Source: Ga0074130 sp964499485 | GTDB lineage: Bacteria; Pseudomonadota; Gammaproteobacteria; Burkholderiales; Rhodocyclaceae | Assembly (NCBI GenBank): GCA_964499485.1 | Contig: CAZCLF010000001.1 | Span: forward strand, 226,337 to 290,336 | Direction: 5' to 3' | DNA: 64,000 nt | In this document: piece by piece, positions 1 through 8,622 of the stretch | Position numbering within the stretch: the first letter of the stretch is position 1 | How the letters are laid out: each line of letters begins with the position of its first letter | The notes under the pieces: model-generated | The model's input: the letters and a program-made list of their open reading frames with translations, nothing else | Database searches by the model: none | Told to the model about the DNA's origin: nothing | Program-made: the position numbers and the translations under genes

Positions 1-603
1 GGCGTAGAGACGATCTATCTGTTCAATCGTTGCCAGATGGGTGGCTTCGCCCTTACCAACCAGTGCGCCTTCTGTGACTTGAGCACGGCCGATACGTCCT
101 GCGATGGGTGCTGGAACTTCAGTATTTTCGTAATCAATGAGTGCTTTTGCCAATGCGGCTTCGGCTTGCTTGAGCTTAGCTTCAGCCTGATCAAACTCTT
201 GCTTGCTCACTGCTTTGATTTCCAGCAATGGGCGAAAGCGTTCAACCGTCACTTTTGCGACGGCCACATCAGCGCGCGCAGCATCTGCAGCAGCCTTGTA
301 ACTCCGGGCGTCAATATGGAATAGTGGCGCGCCTGCCTTTACATCACTGCCTTCTACAAAGCTGCGCTTTTCAACAACCCCCTCAACGCGGGCGCGCACT
401 TGAGCAGTTCGCCATGCTTGCAAACGTCCAGGCAAATCGCGGGTGACGGTTGCACTGCCCAGCTCCATCTTTATAACATCCACCTCGGGGGCAGGCATCC
501 CACCCGGTCCGCCTTGGGGCGTATCGCTTTTACCGCATGCGCTGAGCGCGATGCCCAACACAATAGCGAGGGCAGTCAGTGTGAATGGACGTGTTGTGTG
601 CAT
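1..603 (-). CDS. RND efflux periplasmic adaptor lipoprotein (MexA/AcrA family), partial
   Basis: This reading frame is open to the left edge of the window, so the C-terminal part is missing; 201 codons are visible. The N-terminus is a lipoprotein signal peptide with lipobox LSAC (Cys about 23), placing the protein on the periplasmic side of the inner membrane. The visible part has the biotinyl-lipoyl-like half motif (VRARVEGVVEKR), an alpha-hairpin rich in Ala, Lys and Glu, and PAPIAGRIG, all typical of membrane-fusion proteins linking an RND pump to an outer-membrane channel. A GGAG ribosome site precedes the ATG. It lies 59 bp after the TetR gene on the same strand, so the two are probably co-transcribed. 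The pump gene is expected beyond the window. The substrate cannot be told. Confidence 0.88.
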   Translation of the reverse strand, partial: MHTTRPFTLTALAIVLGIALSACGKSDTPQGGPGGMPAPEVDVIKMELGSATVTRDLPGRLQAWRTAQVRARVEGVVEKRSFVEGSDVKAGAPLFHIDARSYKAAADAARADVAVAKVTVERFRPLLEIKAVSKQEFDQAEAKLKQAEAALAKALIDYENTEVPAPIAGRIGRAQVTEGALVGKGEATHLATIEQIDRLYA

Positions 604-662
604 GTTCTGCTCCGAGGTTGGGCATTCAAGTATTTGTTTCATTCTGTGCTGGGTGCTGTTAT

Positions 663-1247
663 TCATGGTCGATAGGCACGCATAAAGCATTCGACTATGT
701 TGATGGCGCGTTGCTTTTCATCGTAGGGTGCACGACTAATGCCAAACAGCATCCGCGTACGTTCGGCCCCACTCAACATGCCGTAAAGCATCTCTGCTGC
801 AAATCTAGGTTCGTCTTGACGCAGCTTTCCTATCTTCATTGCCCGGTCGAGGTAATCGGCCAGTTGATCAATCATGGCGCCCGGTCCCAATTCGTAGCTG
901 CGGGCGGCCATAGCGCTGAAGCGTGGCGCTTCGGCCGCAATCATTCGTAGCCATGCCGAACATTGCCCTGTCATGATGTTCTGGCAATACGTTACAGCGA
1001 AGTCTGTAAGCGTCTTTACTGGCTCTGCCGGGCTGCCAGACAACGTGACGGTGAACACATTCATGTTGTCGCGGACCATCTCGTCAAACAACGCTTCCTT
1101 AGTGGGGAAGTGGTTGTAAACCGTTTGCTTTGCGACACCCGCAAGGCGGGCGATGTGTTCAATGCTTGAGCGATAGCCTTCTGTCGTGAAGGCGTCACGG
1201 GCAGCGGCAATAATGCGTTGCCGGTTGTCTTGTGTGTTGATCACCAT
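663..1247 (-). CDS. TetR/AcrR family repressor of the adjacent efflux operon
   Basis: A 194-residue protein with an N-terminal TetR helix-turn-helix (about residues 10-57, ending in the typical VYNHFPTKEALF) and a divergent helical ligand-binding C-terminal half. Proteins of this type repress efflux genes and release DNA when the pump substrate binds. The gene is directly upstream of the RND adaptor on the same strand, and a dyad starts 3 bp before its ATG. I infer that it represses itself and the pump operon. The effector is unknown. The family is certain; the regulatory target is inferred from position. Confidence 0.9.
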   Translation of the reverse strand: MVINTQDNRQRIIAAARDAFTTEGYRSSIEHIARLAGVAKQTVYNHFPTKEALFDEMVRDNMNVFTVTLSGSPAEPVKTLTDFAVTYCQNIMTGQCSAWLRMIAAEAPRFSAMAARSYELGPGAMIDQLADYLDRAMKIGKLRQDEPRFAAEMLYGMLSGAERTRMLFGISRAPYDEKQRAINIVECFMRAYRP

Positions 1248-1249
1248 AG

Positions 1250-1270
1250 TGGACTAGACTGTACAGTCCA
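1250..1270 (-). promoter_or_regulatory. Palindromic operator upstream of the TetR gene
   Basis: The sequence contains the perfect 12-bp palindrome GACTGTACAGTC (1257-1268), flanked by TGGACT and AGTCCA, beginning 3 bp upstream of the repressor start codon. Size and position fit an autoregulatory TetR operator. No binding data; the inference rests on symmetry and placement. Confidence 0.6.
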
Positions 1271-1340
1271 ATTTGGGGGGTGTCAATTCAACTTCTCTAT
1301 CGAGCTTTGTTTAAGTCTTGATTTGCTGTTGATAAGTAAT

Positions 1341-1370
1341 AAAAAAGGGCAGCCTAAGCTGCCCTTTTTC
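1341..1370 (-). terminator. Rho-independent terminator after atpC
   Basis: A GC-rich stem (AAGGGCAGC / GCTGCCCTT, loop CTAA) is followed on the minus strand by a run of T. It lies 20 bp after the atpC stop, marking the end of the atp operon. Because A and T runs flank both sides it may also work in the other direction. Confidence 0.9.
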
Positions 1371-1390
1371 TTGATGCGGAGCGGTGTTGC

Positions 1391-1816
1391 TTAGCCGCGA
1401 ACCTTGCGAAGCTTCTGGATCGCTGCGAGCTGGGCAATGGCTTCCGCCAACTCAGCTTGTGCGCGAGCATAGTCCATACCGGACGCTTGGTTGGCCATCA
1501 CTTCTTCGGCCAGACGCTTGGCTTCGGCAGCCTTGGCTTCGTCCAGATCGGCACCGCGGATCGCGGTATCGGCCAGCACGGTTACCAGATTCGGCTGCAC
1601 TTCGAGAATGCCGCCATTCACAAACACCAGTTCAGGCGCTTCCTGGTTCGGTAGCTTGAGGGCAACCGTACCTGGCTTGATGCGGCTGATCAGCGGGGTG
1701 TGGCCTGGCAGAATACCCAGCTCACCCGACTCACCTGGCAGTGTCACGAATTCGGCAAGACCGGAGAAGATTTTCTCTTCTGCGCTCACTACATCGACAT
1801 GAACAGTCATAGCCAT
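1391..1816 (-). CDS. atpC: ATP synthase F1 subunit epsilon
   Basis: A 141-residue F1 epsilon subunit: an N-terminal beta-sandwich (MTVHVDVVSAEEKIFSG, GELGILPGHTPL) and a C-terminal helical hairpin of Ala/Glu-rich helices. It sits in the central stalk of the membrane-bound F1Fo ATP synthase, couples rotation to catalysis and can inhibit ATP hydrolysis. Last gene of the operon, 77 bp after atpD and followed by a strong terminator. The start codon used has an in-frame alternative two codons downstream (MTVHV). Confidence 0.97.
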   Translation of the reverse strand: MAMTVHVDVVSAEEKIFSGLAEFVTLPGESGELGILPGHTPLISRIKPGTVALKLPNQEAPELVFVNGGILEVQPNLVTVLADTAIRGADLDEAKAAEAKRLAEEVMANQASGMDYARAQAELAEAIAQLAAIQKLRKVRG

Positions 1817-1893
1817 CTTGATTCCTTGTTAGTCGAGAGCCGAACCCATGTTGAGATGAGTTCGGCCCTCTACTGAGCCTTATTGCAGCGCGA

Positions 1894-3294
1894 TTACTGC
1901 AGGGATTTGGCCTTTTCGACCGCTTCTTCGATGGCGCCAACCATGTAGAAGGCTTGCTCTGGCAGGTGGTCGTACTCGCCGTCCACGATTGCCTTGAAAC
2001 CCTTGATGGTATCGGCCAGCGGCACGATCTTACCTGGCGAACCGGTGAACACTTCAGCCACGTTAAACGGCTGCGACAGGAAGCGTTGGATCTTACGGGC
2101 ACGAGTAACGGCCAGCTTGTCTTCCGGTGCGAGTTCGTCCATACCCAGAATGGCGATGATGTCGCGCAGTTCCTTGTAACGTTGCAGCGTTGCTTGCACG
2201 CGGCGGGCAACGGTGTAGTGCTCTTCACCCACGACTTGTGGATCGAGCTGACGCGAGCTGGAGTCGAGCGGATCAACGGCCGGGTAGATACCCAGTGCAG
2301 CGATATCACGCGACAGAACCACGGTTGCATCCAAGTGCAAGAAGGTGGTCGCAGGCGACGGGTCGGTCAAGTCATCGGCAGGCACATACACGGCTTGGAT
2401 CGAAGTGATCGAGCCAACCTTGGTCGAGGTAATACGCTCTTGCAGACGGCCCATTTCTTCAGCGAGCGTCGGTTGGTAACCCACGGCGGAAGGCATACGG
2501 CCCAGCAGTGCGGACACTTCGGTACCGGCCAGGGTGTAGCGATAAATGTTGTCCACGAAGAACAGAATGTCGCGGCCTTCGTCACGGAACTTTTCAGCCA
2601 TGGTCAGACCGGTCAGCGCGACGCGCAGACGGTTGCCTGGTGGTTCGTTCATCTGACCGAACACCATGGACACCTTGTCCAGAACGTTCGAATCATCCAT
2701 TTCGTGGTAGAAGTCGTTACCTTCACGGGTACGCTCACCCACACCGGCGAACACGGAGTAACCACCGTAGCTCTTGGCGATGTTGTTGATGAGTTCCATC
2801 ATGTTCACGGTCTTGCCCACACCGGCGCCGCCGAACAGGCCGATCTTGCCGCCCTTTGCAAACGGGCAAACCAAGTCGATCACCTTGATGCCGGTAGGCA
2901 GCAGCTCAACCGACGGGGACAGCTCGTCAAACTTAGGTGCCTTGGCGTGAATCGGGCGCAGCTCTTCGGTCGGGATTGGACCAGCTTCGTCGATCGGGCG
3001 ACCCAGAACGTCCATGATGCGACCGAGGGTACCGACACCCACAGGGACCGAGATCGCCTTGCCGGTGTTCTTCACGCTCATGCCGCGACGCAGACCGTCG
3101 GATGAACCCATGGCGATAGTACGCACCACGCCGTCACCCAGTTGTTGTTGAACTTCAAAGGTCAGACCAGCTTCAGCGGTGCCAGCGTTGGCGTCGTCAA
3201 GAAGCAGGGCGTCGTAGACCTTCGGCAGGGCTTCGCGGGGGAACTTGATATCCACCACCGGACCGATGCACTGAACGATATTTCCGTTGCTCAT
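1894..3294 (-). CDS. atpD: ATP synthase F1 subunit beta
   Basis: The catalytic beta subunit, 466 residues, the usual length. Walker A reads GGAGVGKT, followed by VGERTREGNDFYHEM and the DEGRDILFFVDNIYR Walker B region; SRDIAALGIYPAVDPLDSSSR is the conserved C-terminal hallmark. Three beta subunits alternate with alpha in the F1 head and make ATP from ADP and phosphate. It lies between atpG and atpC in the standard order. Nothing is abnormal. Confidence 0.99.
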   Translation of the reverse strand: MSNGNIVQCIGPVVDIKFPREALPKVYDALLLDDANAGTAEAGLTFEVQQQLGDGVVRTIAMGSSDGLRRGMSVKNTGKAISVPVGVGTLGRIMDVLGRPIDEAGPIPTEELRPIHAKAPKFDELSPSVELLPTGIKVIDLVCPFAKGGKIGLFGGAGVGKTVNMMELINNIAKSYGGYSVFAGVGERTREGNDFYHEMDDSNVLDKVSMVFGQMNEPPGNRLRVALTGLTMAEKFRDEGRDILFFVDNIYRYTLAGTEVSALLGRMPSAVGYQPTLAEEMGRLQERITSTKVGSITSIQAVYVPADDLTDPSPATTFLHLDATVVLSRDIAALGIYPAVDPLDSSSRQLDPQVVGEEHYTVARRVQATLQRYKELRDIIAILGMDELAPEDKLAVTRARKIQRFLSQPFNVAEVFTGSPGKIVPLADTIKGFKAIVDGEYDHLPEQAFYMVGAIEEAVEKAKSLQ

Positions 3295-3330
3295 GGTTAT
3301 TTCCTTAATACAGTAATTCGTTAACCAGCA

Positions 3331-4206
3331 TTAACCTGCGATGGCCGCTGCGCCGCCGACGATTTCCGAGATTTCCTTGGTAATCGAAGCCTGACGTGCC
3401 TTGTTGTAGATCAGCTGCAGTTCCTTGATGACGCTACCGGCGTTATCGGTTGCCGCCTTCATGGCCACCATCCGAGCCGATTGCTCCGATGCTGCGTTCT
3501 CTGCGACGGCCTGATAGACGAGCGCTTCAACATAACGCACCAGCAGATCATCAATCACCAGCTTGGGTTCCGGCTCGTACAGGTAATCCCAAGTACCTTC
3601 CGGCGTGCCCATCTTGTCACCGCTCAGCGGCAACAGCTGCTCAACCGACGGCTCCTGCTTCATCGTGTTGATGAAGCGGGTGCTGGCGACATACACGGCA
3701 TCCAGTTCGCCGGCCTGATAAGCGTCGATGATGACCTTGATCGGGCCAAGCAGCTTGTCAAGGCTTGGGGTGTCACCCAGCTGGGTGACTTGCGAAACAA
3801 TCTTGCCACCCATGCGCTGGACAAAGCCCAGACCCTTGTTGCCAATGCAGGTCAGACGAATATCCTTGACCCCGTCCTGTTCCCACTGGCGCATGTTGTT
3901 CACCAGTTGACGCAGGATGTTGGTGTTCAAGCCGCCGCACAAACCCTTATCGGTCGTGACCAGAATGACGCCAACACTCTTGACGACATCTTTCTTGACC
4001 AGGAAGGGATGGCTGTACTCGGTCAGGTTTGCAGCGCCGAGGTTAGCGGCAAGCTGACGAACCTTCTCGGCGTACGGGCGGGCGGCCCACATCCGTTCCT
4101 GCGCCTTGCGCATTTTGGATGCGGCAACCATTTCCATTGCCTTGGTGATCTTGCGCGTGTTTTGGACGCTCTTGATCTTGGTGCGGATCTCTTTGCCTCC
4201 GGCCAT
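3331..4206 (-). CDS. atpG: ATP synthase F1 subunit gamma
   Basis: A 291-residue gamma subunit, the rotating central shaft of F1. The N-terminus carries the conserved KEIRTKIKSVQNTRKITKAMEMVAASKMRKAQ helix (in part), GLCGGLNTN lies mid-protein, and the C-terminal helix ends with NKARQASITKEISEIVGGAAA, the family signature. It lies between atpA and atpD with a 24-bp gap to atpA. The start codon is preceded by an AAGGAGA ribosome site. Confidence 0.98.
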   Translation of the reverse strand: MAGGKEIRTKIKSVQNTRKITKAMEMVAASKMRKAQERMWAARPYAEKVRQLAANLGAANLTEYSHPFLVKKDVVKSVGVILVTTDKGLCGGLNTNILRQLVNNMRQWEQDGVKDIRLTCIGNKGLGFVQRMGGKIVSQVTQLGDTPSLDKLLGPIKVIIDAYQAGELDAVYVASTRFINTMKQEPSVEQLLPLSGDKMGTPEGTWDYLYEPEPKLVIDDLLVRYVEALVYQAVAENAASEQSARMVAMKAATDNAGSVIKELQLIYNKARQASITKEISEIVGGAAAIAG

Positions 4207-4230
4207 GATCGTCTCCTTTTAGATAACGAT

Positions 4231-5769
4231 TTAGGCCCAGGACTTCTTGAACTCGGTGATAGCAGCCTTCAGTGCGGCTTCGTCATCCTTGTCCAGATTC
4301 TTGGAGGTTTCGATCTTGTTCAGCAGGTCAGCATGCTTCTGGCTGATGTATTGGAGCAGTGCGCCTTCGAATGCTAGGATCTTGGTGACTTCAACGTCAT
4401 CCATGAAACCTTCGTTAGAGGCGTACAGCGATACGGCCATTTCCGAAACGGACTGCGGCGCATATTGCAGCTGCTTCATCAGTTCGGTCACGCGACGACC
4501 ACGCTCAAGTTGCTTGCGGGTGGCTTCGTCCAGGTCGGAAGCAAACTGCGCGAAGGCAGCCAGTTCGCGATACTGAGCGAGGGCCAGACGGATACCGCCG
4601 CCGAGCTTCTTGATGACCTTGGTCTGCGCAGCACCACCGACGCGAGACACCGAGATACCGGCGTTCATTGCAGGACGGATGCCAGCGTTGAACAGGTCGG
4701 TTTCCAGGAAGATCTGGCCGTCGGTAATCGAGATCACGTTGGTCGGCACGAATGCGGACACGTCACCTGCTTGCGTTTCAATGATCGGCAGTGCGGTCAG
4801 CGAACCGGTCTTACCCTTCACTTCACCGTTGGTCAGCTTCTCGACCCACTCTTCCGATACGCGAGCTGCGCGCTCAAGCAGACGGGAGTGGATGTAGAAA
4901 ACGTCACCCGGATAAGCTTCGCGGCCTGGTGGGCGGCGCAGCAGCAGGGAGATTTGACGGTAGGCCCATGCTTGCTTGGTCAGATCGTCATAAACGATCA
5001 GTGCATCTTGACCACGATCACGGAAGTACTCGCCCATGGTGCAGCCGGCGTACGGTGCAATGAACTGCATCGCAGCGGACTCAGAGGCCGAAGCAGCAAC
5101 AACGATGGTGTATTCCAGCGCGCCGTTTTCTTCGAGCTTGCGCACGACGTTAGCGATGGTCGAAGCCTTCTGACCGATTGCCACGTAGATACAGAAAACG
5201 CCTTGACCCTTTTGGTTGATGATAGCGTCAATGGCAACAGCGGTCTTACCCGTCTGACGGTCGCCAATGATCAATTCGCGCTGGCCACGGCCAACAGGAA
5301 CCATCGAGTCAATAGCCTTCAGGCCGGTTTGCACTGGCTGGTCAACCGACTTACGCCAAATAACGCCTGGTGCAACCTTTTCGATCTTGTCGGTCAGCTT
5401 GGCGTTGAGCGGGCCCTTGCCGTCGATCGGCTCGCCCAGGGCGTTAACAACGCGACCCAGCAGCTCAGGACCCACTGGCACTTCCAGAATGCGGCCGGTG
5501 CACTTGACCGTGTCGCCTTCGGTGATGTGCTCGTACTCGCCCAGCACAACTGCGCCGACGGAGTCACGTTCGAGGTTCAGCGCGAGGCCGAAGGTGTTGC
5601 CCGGAAACTCCAGCATTTCGCCTTGCATCACATCGGCGAGGCCATGCACACGGACGATACCGTCAGTCACTGACACCACGGTACCCTCGTTGCGGGCAGT
5701 GGCGGCCAGTTGCATGTTCTGGATCCGGCTCTTGATCAGATCACTGATTTCGGAGGGATTGAGGTTCAT
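4231..5769 (-). CDS. atpA: ATP synthase F1 subunit alpha
   Basis: A 512-residue alpha subunit, the regulatory nucleotide-binding partner of beta in F1. Visible are the P-loop GDRQTGKTA, the early VHGLADVMQGEMLEF beta-barrel motif, and ISVSRVGGAAQTKVIKKLGGGIRLALAQYRELAAFAQFASDLD (in part), the alpha-specific signature. Only 10 bp separate it from atpH, which suggests coupled translation. Length and motifs are normal. Confidence 0.99.
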   Translation of the reverse strand: MNLNPSEISDLIKSRIQNMQLAATARNEGTVVSVTDGIVRVHGLADVMQGEMLEFPGNTFGLALNLERDSVGAVVLGEYEHITEGDTVKCTGRILEVPVGPELLGRVVNALGEPIDGKGPLNAKLTDKIEKVAPGVIWRKSVDQPVQTGLKAIDSMVPVGRGQRELIIGDRQTGKTAVAIDAIINQKGQGVFCIYVAIGQKASTIANVVRKLEENGALEYTIVVAASASESAAMQFIAPYAGCTMGEYFRDRGQDALIVYDDLTKQAWAYRQISLLLRRPPGREAYPGDVFYIHSRLLERAARVSEEWVEKLTNGEVKGKTGSLTALPIIETQAGDVSAFVPTNVISITDGQIFLETDLFNAGIRPAMNAGISVSRVGGAAQTKVIKKLGGGIRLALAQYRELAAFAQFASDLDEATRKQLERGRRVTELMKQLQYAPQSVSEMAVSLYASNEGFMDDVEVTKILAFEGALLQYISQKHADLLNKIETSKNLDKDDEAALKAAITEFKKSWA

Positions 5770-5779
5770 GGAATAACTC

Positions 5780-6316
5780 CTAGTTCTTTAGCGCGGTTGC
5801 CATGGCAGCAAGCTTGCCGCGCACGGAGGCGTCAATGACTTCATCACCGATGGCGATACGAACGCCGCCGATGAGTTCGGGAACGACAGTGACAGTCGCC
5901 TGGATCTTGCAGCTGAACTTCTTTTCGAGATCAGCCACGATCGCTTGCACGGCAGCTGCGTCGAGCGGGAAAGCGGATTCAACATTCGCTTCACGCACGC
6001 CTTCGTGGGCGTTTTTCAACCCCTCGAACAGCTCGGCGATTTCAGGCAGGACTTGCAGACGGTCGTTGTCGACCAGCACACGGACAAAGTTTTGCTGCTC
6101 AGCGGCCAAGCTGTCACCGGCGACGCCGACGAAGAGGCCGGCCAGCTGCTCCGGGGCCAGGCGTGGATCGCTGATGCAAGACTGCATTTCTGCAGTCGCG
6201 CTAACAGCGGCCAGACGACCAAGCACCTGCGACCATGCCGGCAGGGCAGCGGCGCCCTTGGCCAGCTGGAATGCAGCTTCGGCGTAAGGGCGTGCGAGGG
6301 TAACGTTCTCGGCCAT
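5780..6316 (-). CDS. atpH: ATP synthase F1 subunit delta
   Basis: A 178-residue delta (OSCP-type) subunit that ties the top of F1 to the peripheral stalk made by subunit b. Signatures are the N-terminal ARPYAEAAFQLAK and the C-terminal VTVVPELIGGVRIAIGDEVIDASVRGKL. It sits between atpF and atpA with gaps of 6 and 10 bp. Length is standard. Confidence 0.98.
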   Translation of the reverse strand: MAENVTLARPYAEAAFQLAKGAAALPAWSQVLGRLAAVSATAEMQSCISDPRLAPEQLAGLFVGVAGDSLAAEQQNFVRVLVDNDRLQVLPEIAELFEGLKNAHEGVREANVESAFPLDAAAVQAIVADLEKKFSCKIQATVTVVPELIGGVRIAIGDEVIDASVRGKLAAMATALKN

Positions 6317-6322
6317 GGCGGA

Positions 6323-6793
6323 TTACAGCTCCGACTTCAGTTGTGCCAACAGATCAGCATGAGCTTGGGCATTGATTTCCTTACGGAGAATCTTTTCAGC
6401 ACCAGCAACAGCCAGCGTAGCAACCTGCTCGCGCAGGGCTTCACGGGCACGCTGGGCAGCCACAGCGGCTTCAGCTTCAGCAGCTTCGCGAGCAGCAGCG
6501 ACGATGCGGGCAGCCTCGGCGCGTGCGTCTTCGATCAGCTGGTTGGCTTGCTTTTCAGCACCAGAGCGCAGTTCGGTAGCGGATTCGCGAGCCATCTTCA
6601 GCTCTTCCACTGCCTTCTTTTCTGCGTTGGCCAGATCAGTCTTAGCCTTGTCCGCCGCAGCAAGCCCGTCAGCAATTTTCTTCGCGCGCTCGTCGAGTGC
6701 AACGGTGATAGGCGGCCACACGAACTTCATCGTGAAGACCACGAACACCAGAAACACGACTGCCTGCGCTATGAGAGTAGCGTTCAGATTCAC
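6323..6793 (-). CDS. atpF: ATP synthase Fo subunit b
   Basis: A 156-residue b subunit with one N-terminal membrane helix (MNLNATLIAQAVVFLVFVVF) followed by a long Ala/Glu/Lys-rich coiled coil. Two copies normally form the peripheral stalk that holds F1 against Fo during rotation. KFVWPPI directly after the membrane segment is the usual b-subunit motif. It sits between atpE and atpH. Only one b gene is present, so this should be a homodimer. Confidence 0.98.
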   Translation of the reverse strand: MNLNATLIAQAVVFLVFVVFTMKFVWPPITVALDERAKKIADGLAAADKAKTDLANAEKKAVEELKMARESATELRSGAEKQANQLIEDARAEAARIVAAAREAAEAEAAVAAQRAREALREQVATLAVAGAEKILRKEINAQAHADLLAQLKSEL

Positions 6794-6844
6794 GGCAGAT
6801 ACCTTTCTTGAAAATTAATGAATTGAGTACAACTCAAGAAAGGA

Positions 6845-7087
6845 TTACTTCAGGAACGTGGAGGTAGCAAACCACAGAGCGATACCGGTACCGATAATGA
6901 ATGCAGCATCGATCAGACCAGCCAGCAGGAACATCTTAACTTGCAGGGCGTTCATCAGCTCAGGTTGGCGAGCCGACGACTCGAGGTACTTGCCACCCAT
7001 CAGAGCGATACCGATACAGGCGCCGATAGCACCCAGACCAATGATCAGACCGCAAGCCAGCGCGACGAAACCGTAAACTTGTTCCAT
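6845..7087 (-). CDS. atpE: ATP synthase Fo subunit c
   Basis: An 80-residue hairpin of two membrane helices that assembles into the rotor ring. The ion-carrying carboxylate is Asp60 in LLAGLIDAAFIIG. An Asp there, without the Gln/Glu-Ser set used by sodium-binding rings, argues for proton coupling. The polar loop carries ARQPE. The ribosome site TAGGAGT is strong and an unusually T-rich leader precedes it, as expected for the subunit made in the most copies. Confidence 0.99.
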   Translation of the reverse strand: MEQVYGFVALACGLIIGLGAIGACIGIALMGGKYLESSARQPELMNALQVKMFLLAGLIDAAFIIGTGIALWFATSTFLK

Positions 7088-7155
7088 GACAACAACTCCT
7101 AGTTAATTAAACGAACAAAAATAAAACTAAAGTAAAACAAAAACTACAAAGCGAA
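7088..7155 (-). promoter_or_regulatory. U-rich leader of atpE, likely translational enhancer
   Basis: In the minus-strand mRNA this 68-nt atpB-atpE gap is dominated by U runs and ends in UAGGAGU before the atpE AUG. In E. coli an analogous U-rich stretch upstream of atpE raises its translation so that about ten c subunits are made per complex. Here the composition and position match; function is inferred. Confidence 0.55.
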
Positions 7156-8046
7156 TTAGTGGCCTTCGTGAGCCTGACCGACATATACGAGGGTCAGCAT
7201 CATGAAAATAAAGGCTTGCAACGCAACGACCAAAATGTGGAATAGCGTCCAGGCAAGGCCTGCCACGAAATGACCGAAGAACAGAAGAATGCTCGGAGCA
7301 TTAAAGCCAGTCCACGCTGCACCCATCAGAGCGATCAGCATGAAAATCAGCTCGCCGGCAAACATGTTGCCGAACAACCGCATGCCATGCGAAATGGTTT
7401 TAGCAGCGAACTCAATCAGCTGCATGCAGAAATTGACTGGCCACAGCACAGGGTGGGAGCCAAATGGCGCAGTGAACAGCTCATGAATCCAGCCGCCAAT
7501 GCCCTTGATCTTCATGTTGTAGTACAGACAGATCAGCAGCACGGTGAAGGACATACCGAAGGTCGCGTTGATGTCAGCCGTCGGCACAACACGCAGGTAA
7601 GCGTGGTGAGGATCGCCGCCCATGCTGGCGTAAATACCTTCCCAGATCCGCGGCAAGAGATCAACCGGCAGGAAGTCCATTGCGTTCATGAAGAACACCC
7701 AGATGAACACGGTCAGCGCCAGTGGCGACACAAACTTGCGTGAAGCTTCGGAGTGGATGATGCCCTTGGCTTGGTCCGACACCATTTCGACCAACAGCTC
7801 AACAAAGCCTTGGAAGCGACCCGGCACACCCGATGTTGCCTTACGGGCAGCTAGCCACAGCAGGCCAACACCGACCACGCCCATGGCGATCGAGAAGAAA
7901 AGGGTATCAAGATTAAGCACCGACCAATCCACCAGTGCGGCCTGCTTGTGGCCGGTGGTGTTCAGGTAGGTCAAATGGTGGGCAACGTATTCGCCCGCAT
8001 TTGGGGCATGTGCCACTGCTTGTTCAGCTGCGTGTTCAGTCGACAT
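7156..8046 (-). CDS. atpB: ATP synthase Fo subunit a
   Basis: The stator channel subunit, 296 residues from the ATG at 8046 (MSTEHAAEQ). A longer in-frame ORF would overlap atpI and lacks homology, so I reject that start. Five to six membrane helices are evident. The essential Arg lies in SHGMRLFGNMFAGE, and the His/Asp-rich N-terminus is periplasmic. It passes protons to Asp60 of the c ring. The start is only 2 bp after the atpI stop, so translation is probably coupled. Confidence 0.97.
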   Translation of the reverse strand: MSTEHAAEQAVAHAPNAGEYVAHHLTYLNTTGHKQAALVDWSVLNLDTLFFSIAMGVVGVGLLWLAARKATSGVPGRFQGFVELLVEMVSDQAKGIIHSEASRKFVSPLALTVFIWVFFMNAMDFLPVDLLPRIWEGIYASMGGDPHHAYLRVVPTADINATFGMSFTVLLICLYYNMKIKGIGGWIHELFTAPFGSHPVLWPVNFCMQLIEFAAKTISHGMRLFGNMFAGELIFMLIALMGAAWTGFNAPSILLFFGHFVAGLAWTLFHILVVALQAFIFMMLTLVYVGQAHEGH

Positions 8047-8048
8047 GG

Positions 8049-8384
8049 TCAAATTTTCAGCAAGAATGCAAAAAGATTCGCTTTTACTGCGGCGAGGATG
8101 CCGGCCATCAGGCACAGCCAATGCACCGGATAGAAGCGAATCGCCACAAACAAAATACCTACTGTGCAGACGACCTTAATCAGCTCGCCTACAAAAAACA
8201 GTGCAACGTTAGTCCGCCCCTCTGCGTCGGCGCGCTTGAGGCGCAGCACAAACAACAGATTCGGAACCAGATAGGCCAAGCCACCAATCAATGCCGAGAA
8301 GGCCCCGGAGCTACCCACCAGCAATCCGGCAAGCGCTACAGCGAGTCCGATCAGGGCAGCCTGCAGGAGTATGACTTTCAGCAT
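8049..8384 (-). CDS. atpI: ATP synthase accessory subunit I
   Basis: A 111-residue protein with about four hydrophobic helices, first gene of the atp operon as in most proteobacteria. AtpI aids c-ring assembly or magnesium supply and is not part of the final enzyme. I chose the ATG at 8384 (MLKVILLQAALIG) because AGGGGAAGAA sits just upstream; the ORF extends further but that N-terminus is Arg-rich and not family-like. Sequence is poorly conserved in this family, so position is part of the evidence. Confidence 0.88.
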   Translation of the reverse strand: MLKVILLQAALIGLAVALAGLLVGSSGAFSALIGGLAYLVPNLLFVLRLKRADAEGRTNVALFFVGELIKVVCTVGILFVAIRFYPVHWLCLMAGILAAVKANLFAFLLKI

Positions 8385-8464
8385 TTCTTCCCCTGCACTC
8401 CGGTCCAGTCGAGGACGTAAGTCCCGCTTTGTAAGCCCCAAACGGGGGCAGACAAAGCCGCGAG

Positions 8465-8493
8465 AATGTAATCGAAACACTGACAGAAGTCAA
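8465..8493 (-). promoter_or_regulatory. Sigma-70 promoter of the atp operon
   Basis: On the minus strand TTGACT (8493-8488) is separated by exactly 17 bp from TACATT (8470-8465), about 80 bp upstream of the atpI start. Spacing and hexamers are close to consensus, and nothing else upstream of atpI is comparable. Confidence 0.75.
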
Positions 8494-8586
8494 TTCGAGT
8501 GCGGAACTTTCGGCCTGTATTCAAACGCATATGTAGATTTTATCCGCGCAGAAAAAATATCCTTTGACAGTACTTGCTGACTGGAT

Positions 8587-8622
8587 TTGACGGAACGCGT
8601 CGATATGTTTATATTTATCGAC
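8587..8622 (+). promoter_or_regulatory. Promoter with overlapping dyad operator for the ArsR gene
   Basis: TTGACG (8587-8592), 17 bp, then TATATT (8610-8615) form a good sigma-70 promoter. The inverted repeat GTCGATA-N10-TATCGAC (8599-8622) covers the -10 region and ends right at the ATG at 8623. The arrangement fits self-repression by the ArsR-type product. The predicted RNA start would almost coincide with that ATG. Confidence 0.6.

Noticed and set aside
1954..3105. 383-codon plus-strand ORF opposite atpD
   Set aside because: Shadow of atpD on the other strand; His/Gln-rich composition without domains, no ribosome site.
4465..5673. 402-codon plus-strand ORF opposite atpA
   Set aside because: Antisense frame of a highly conserved gene; no family features.
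7156..8121. Longer atpB starting at 8121
   Set aside because: The extra 25 residues overlap atpI and do not resemble subunit a.
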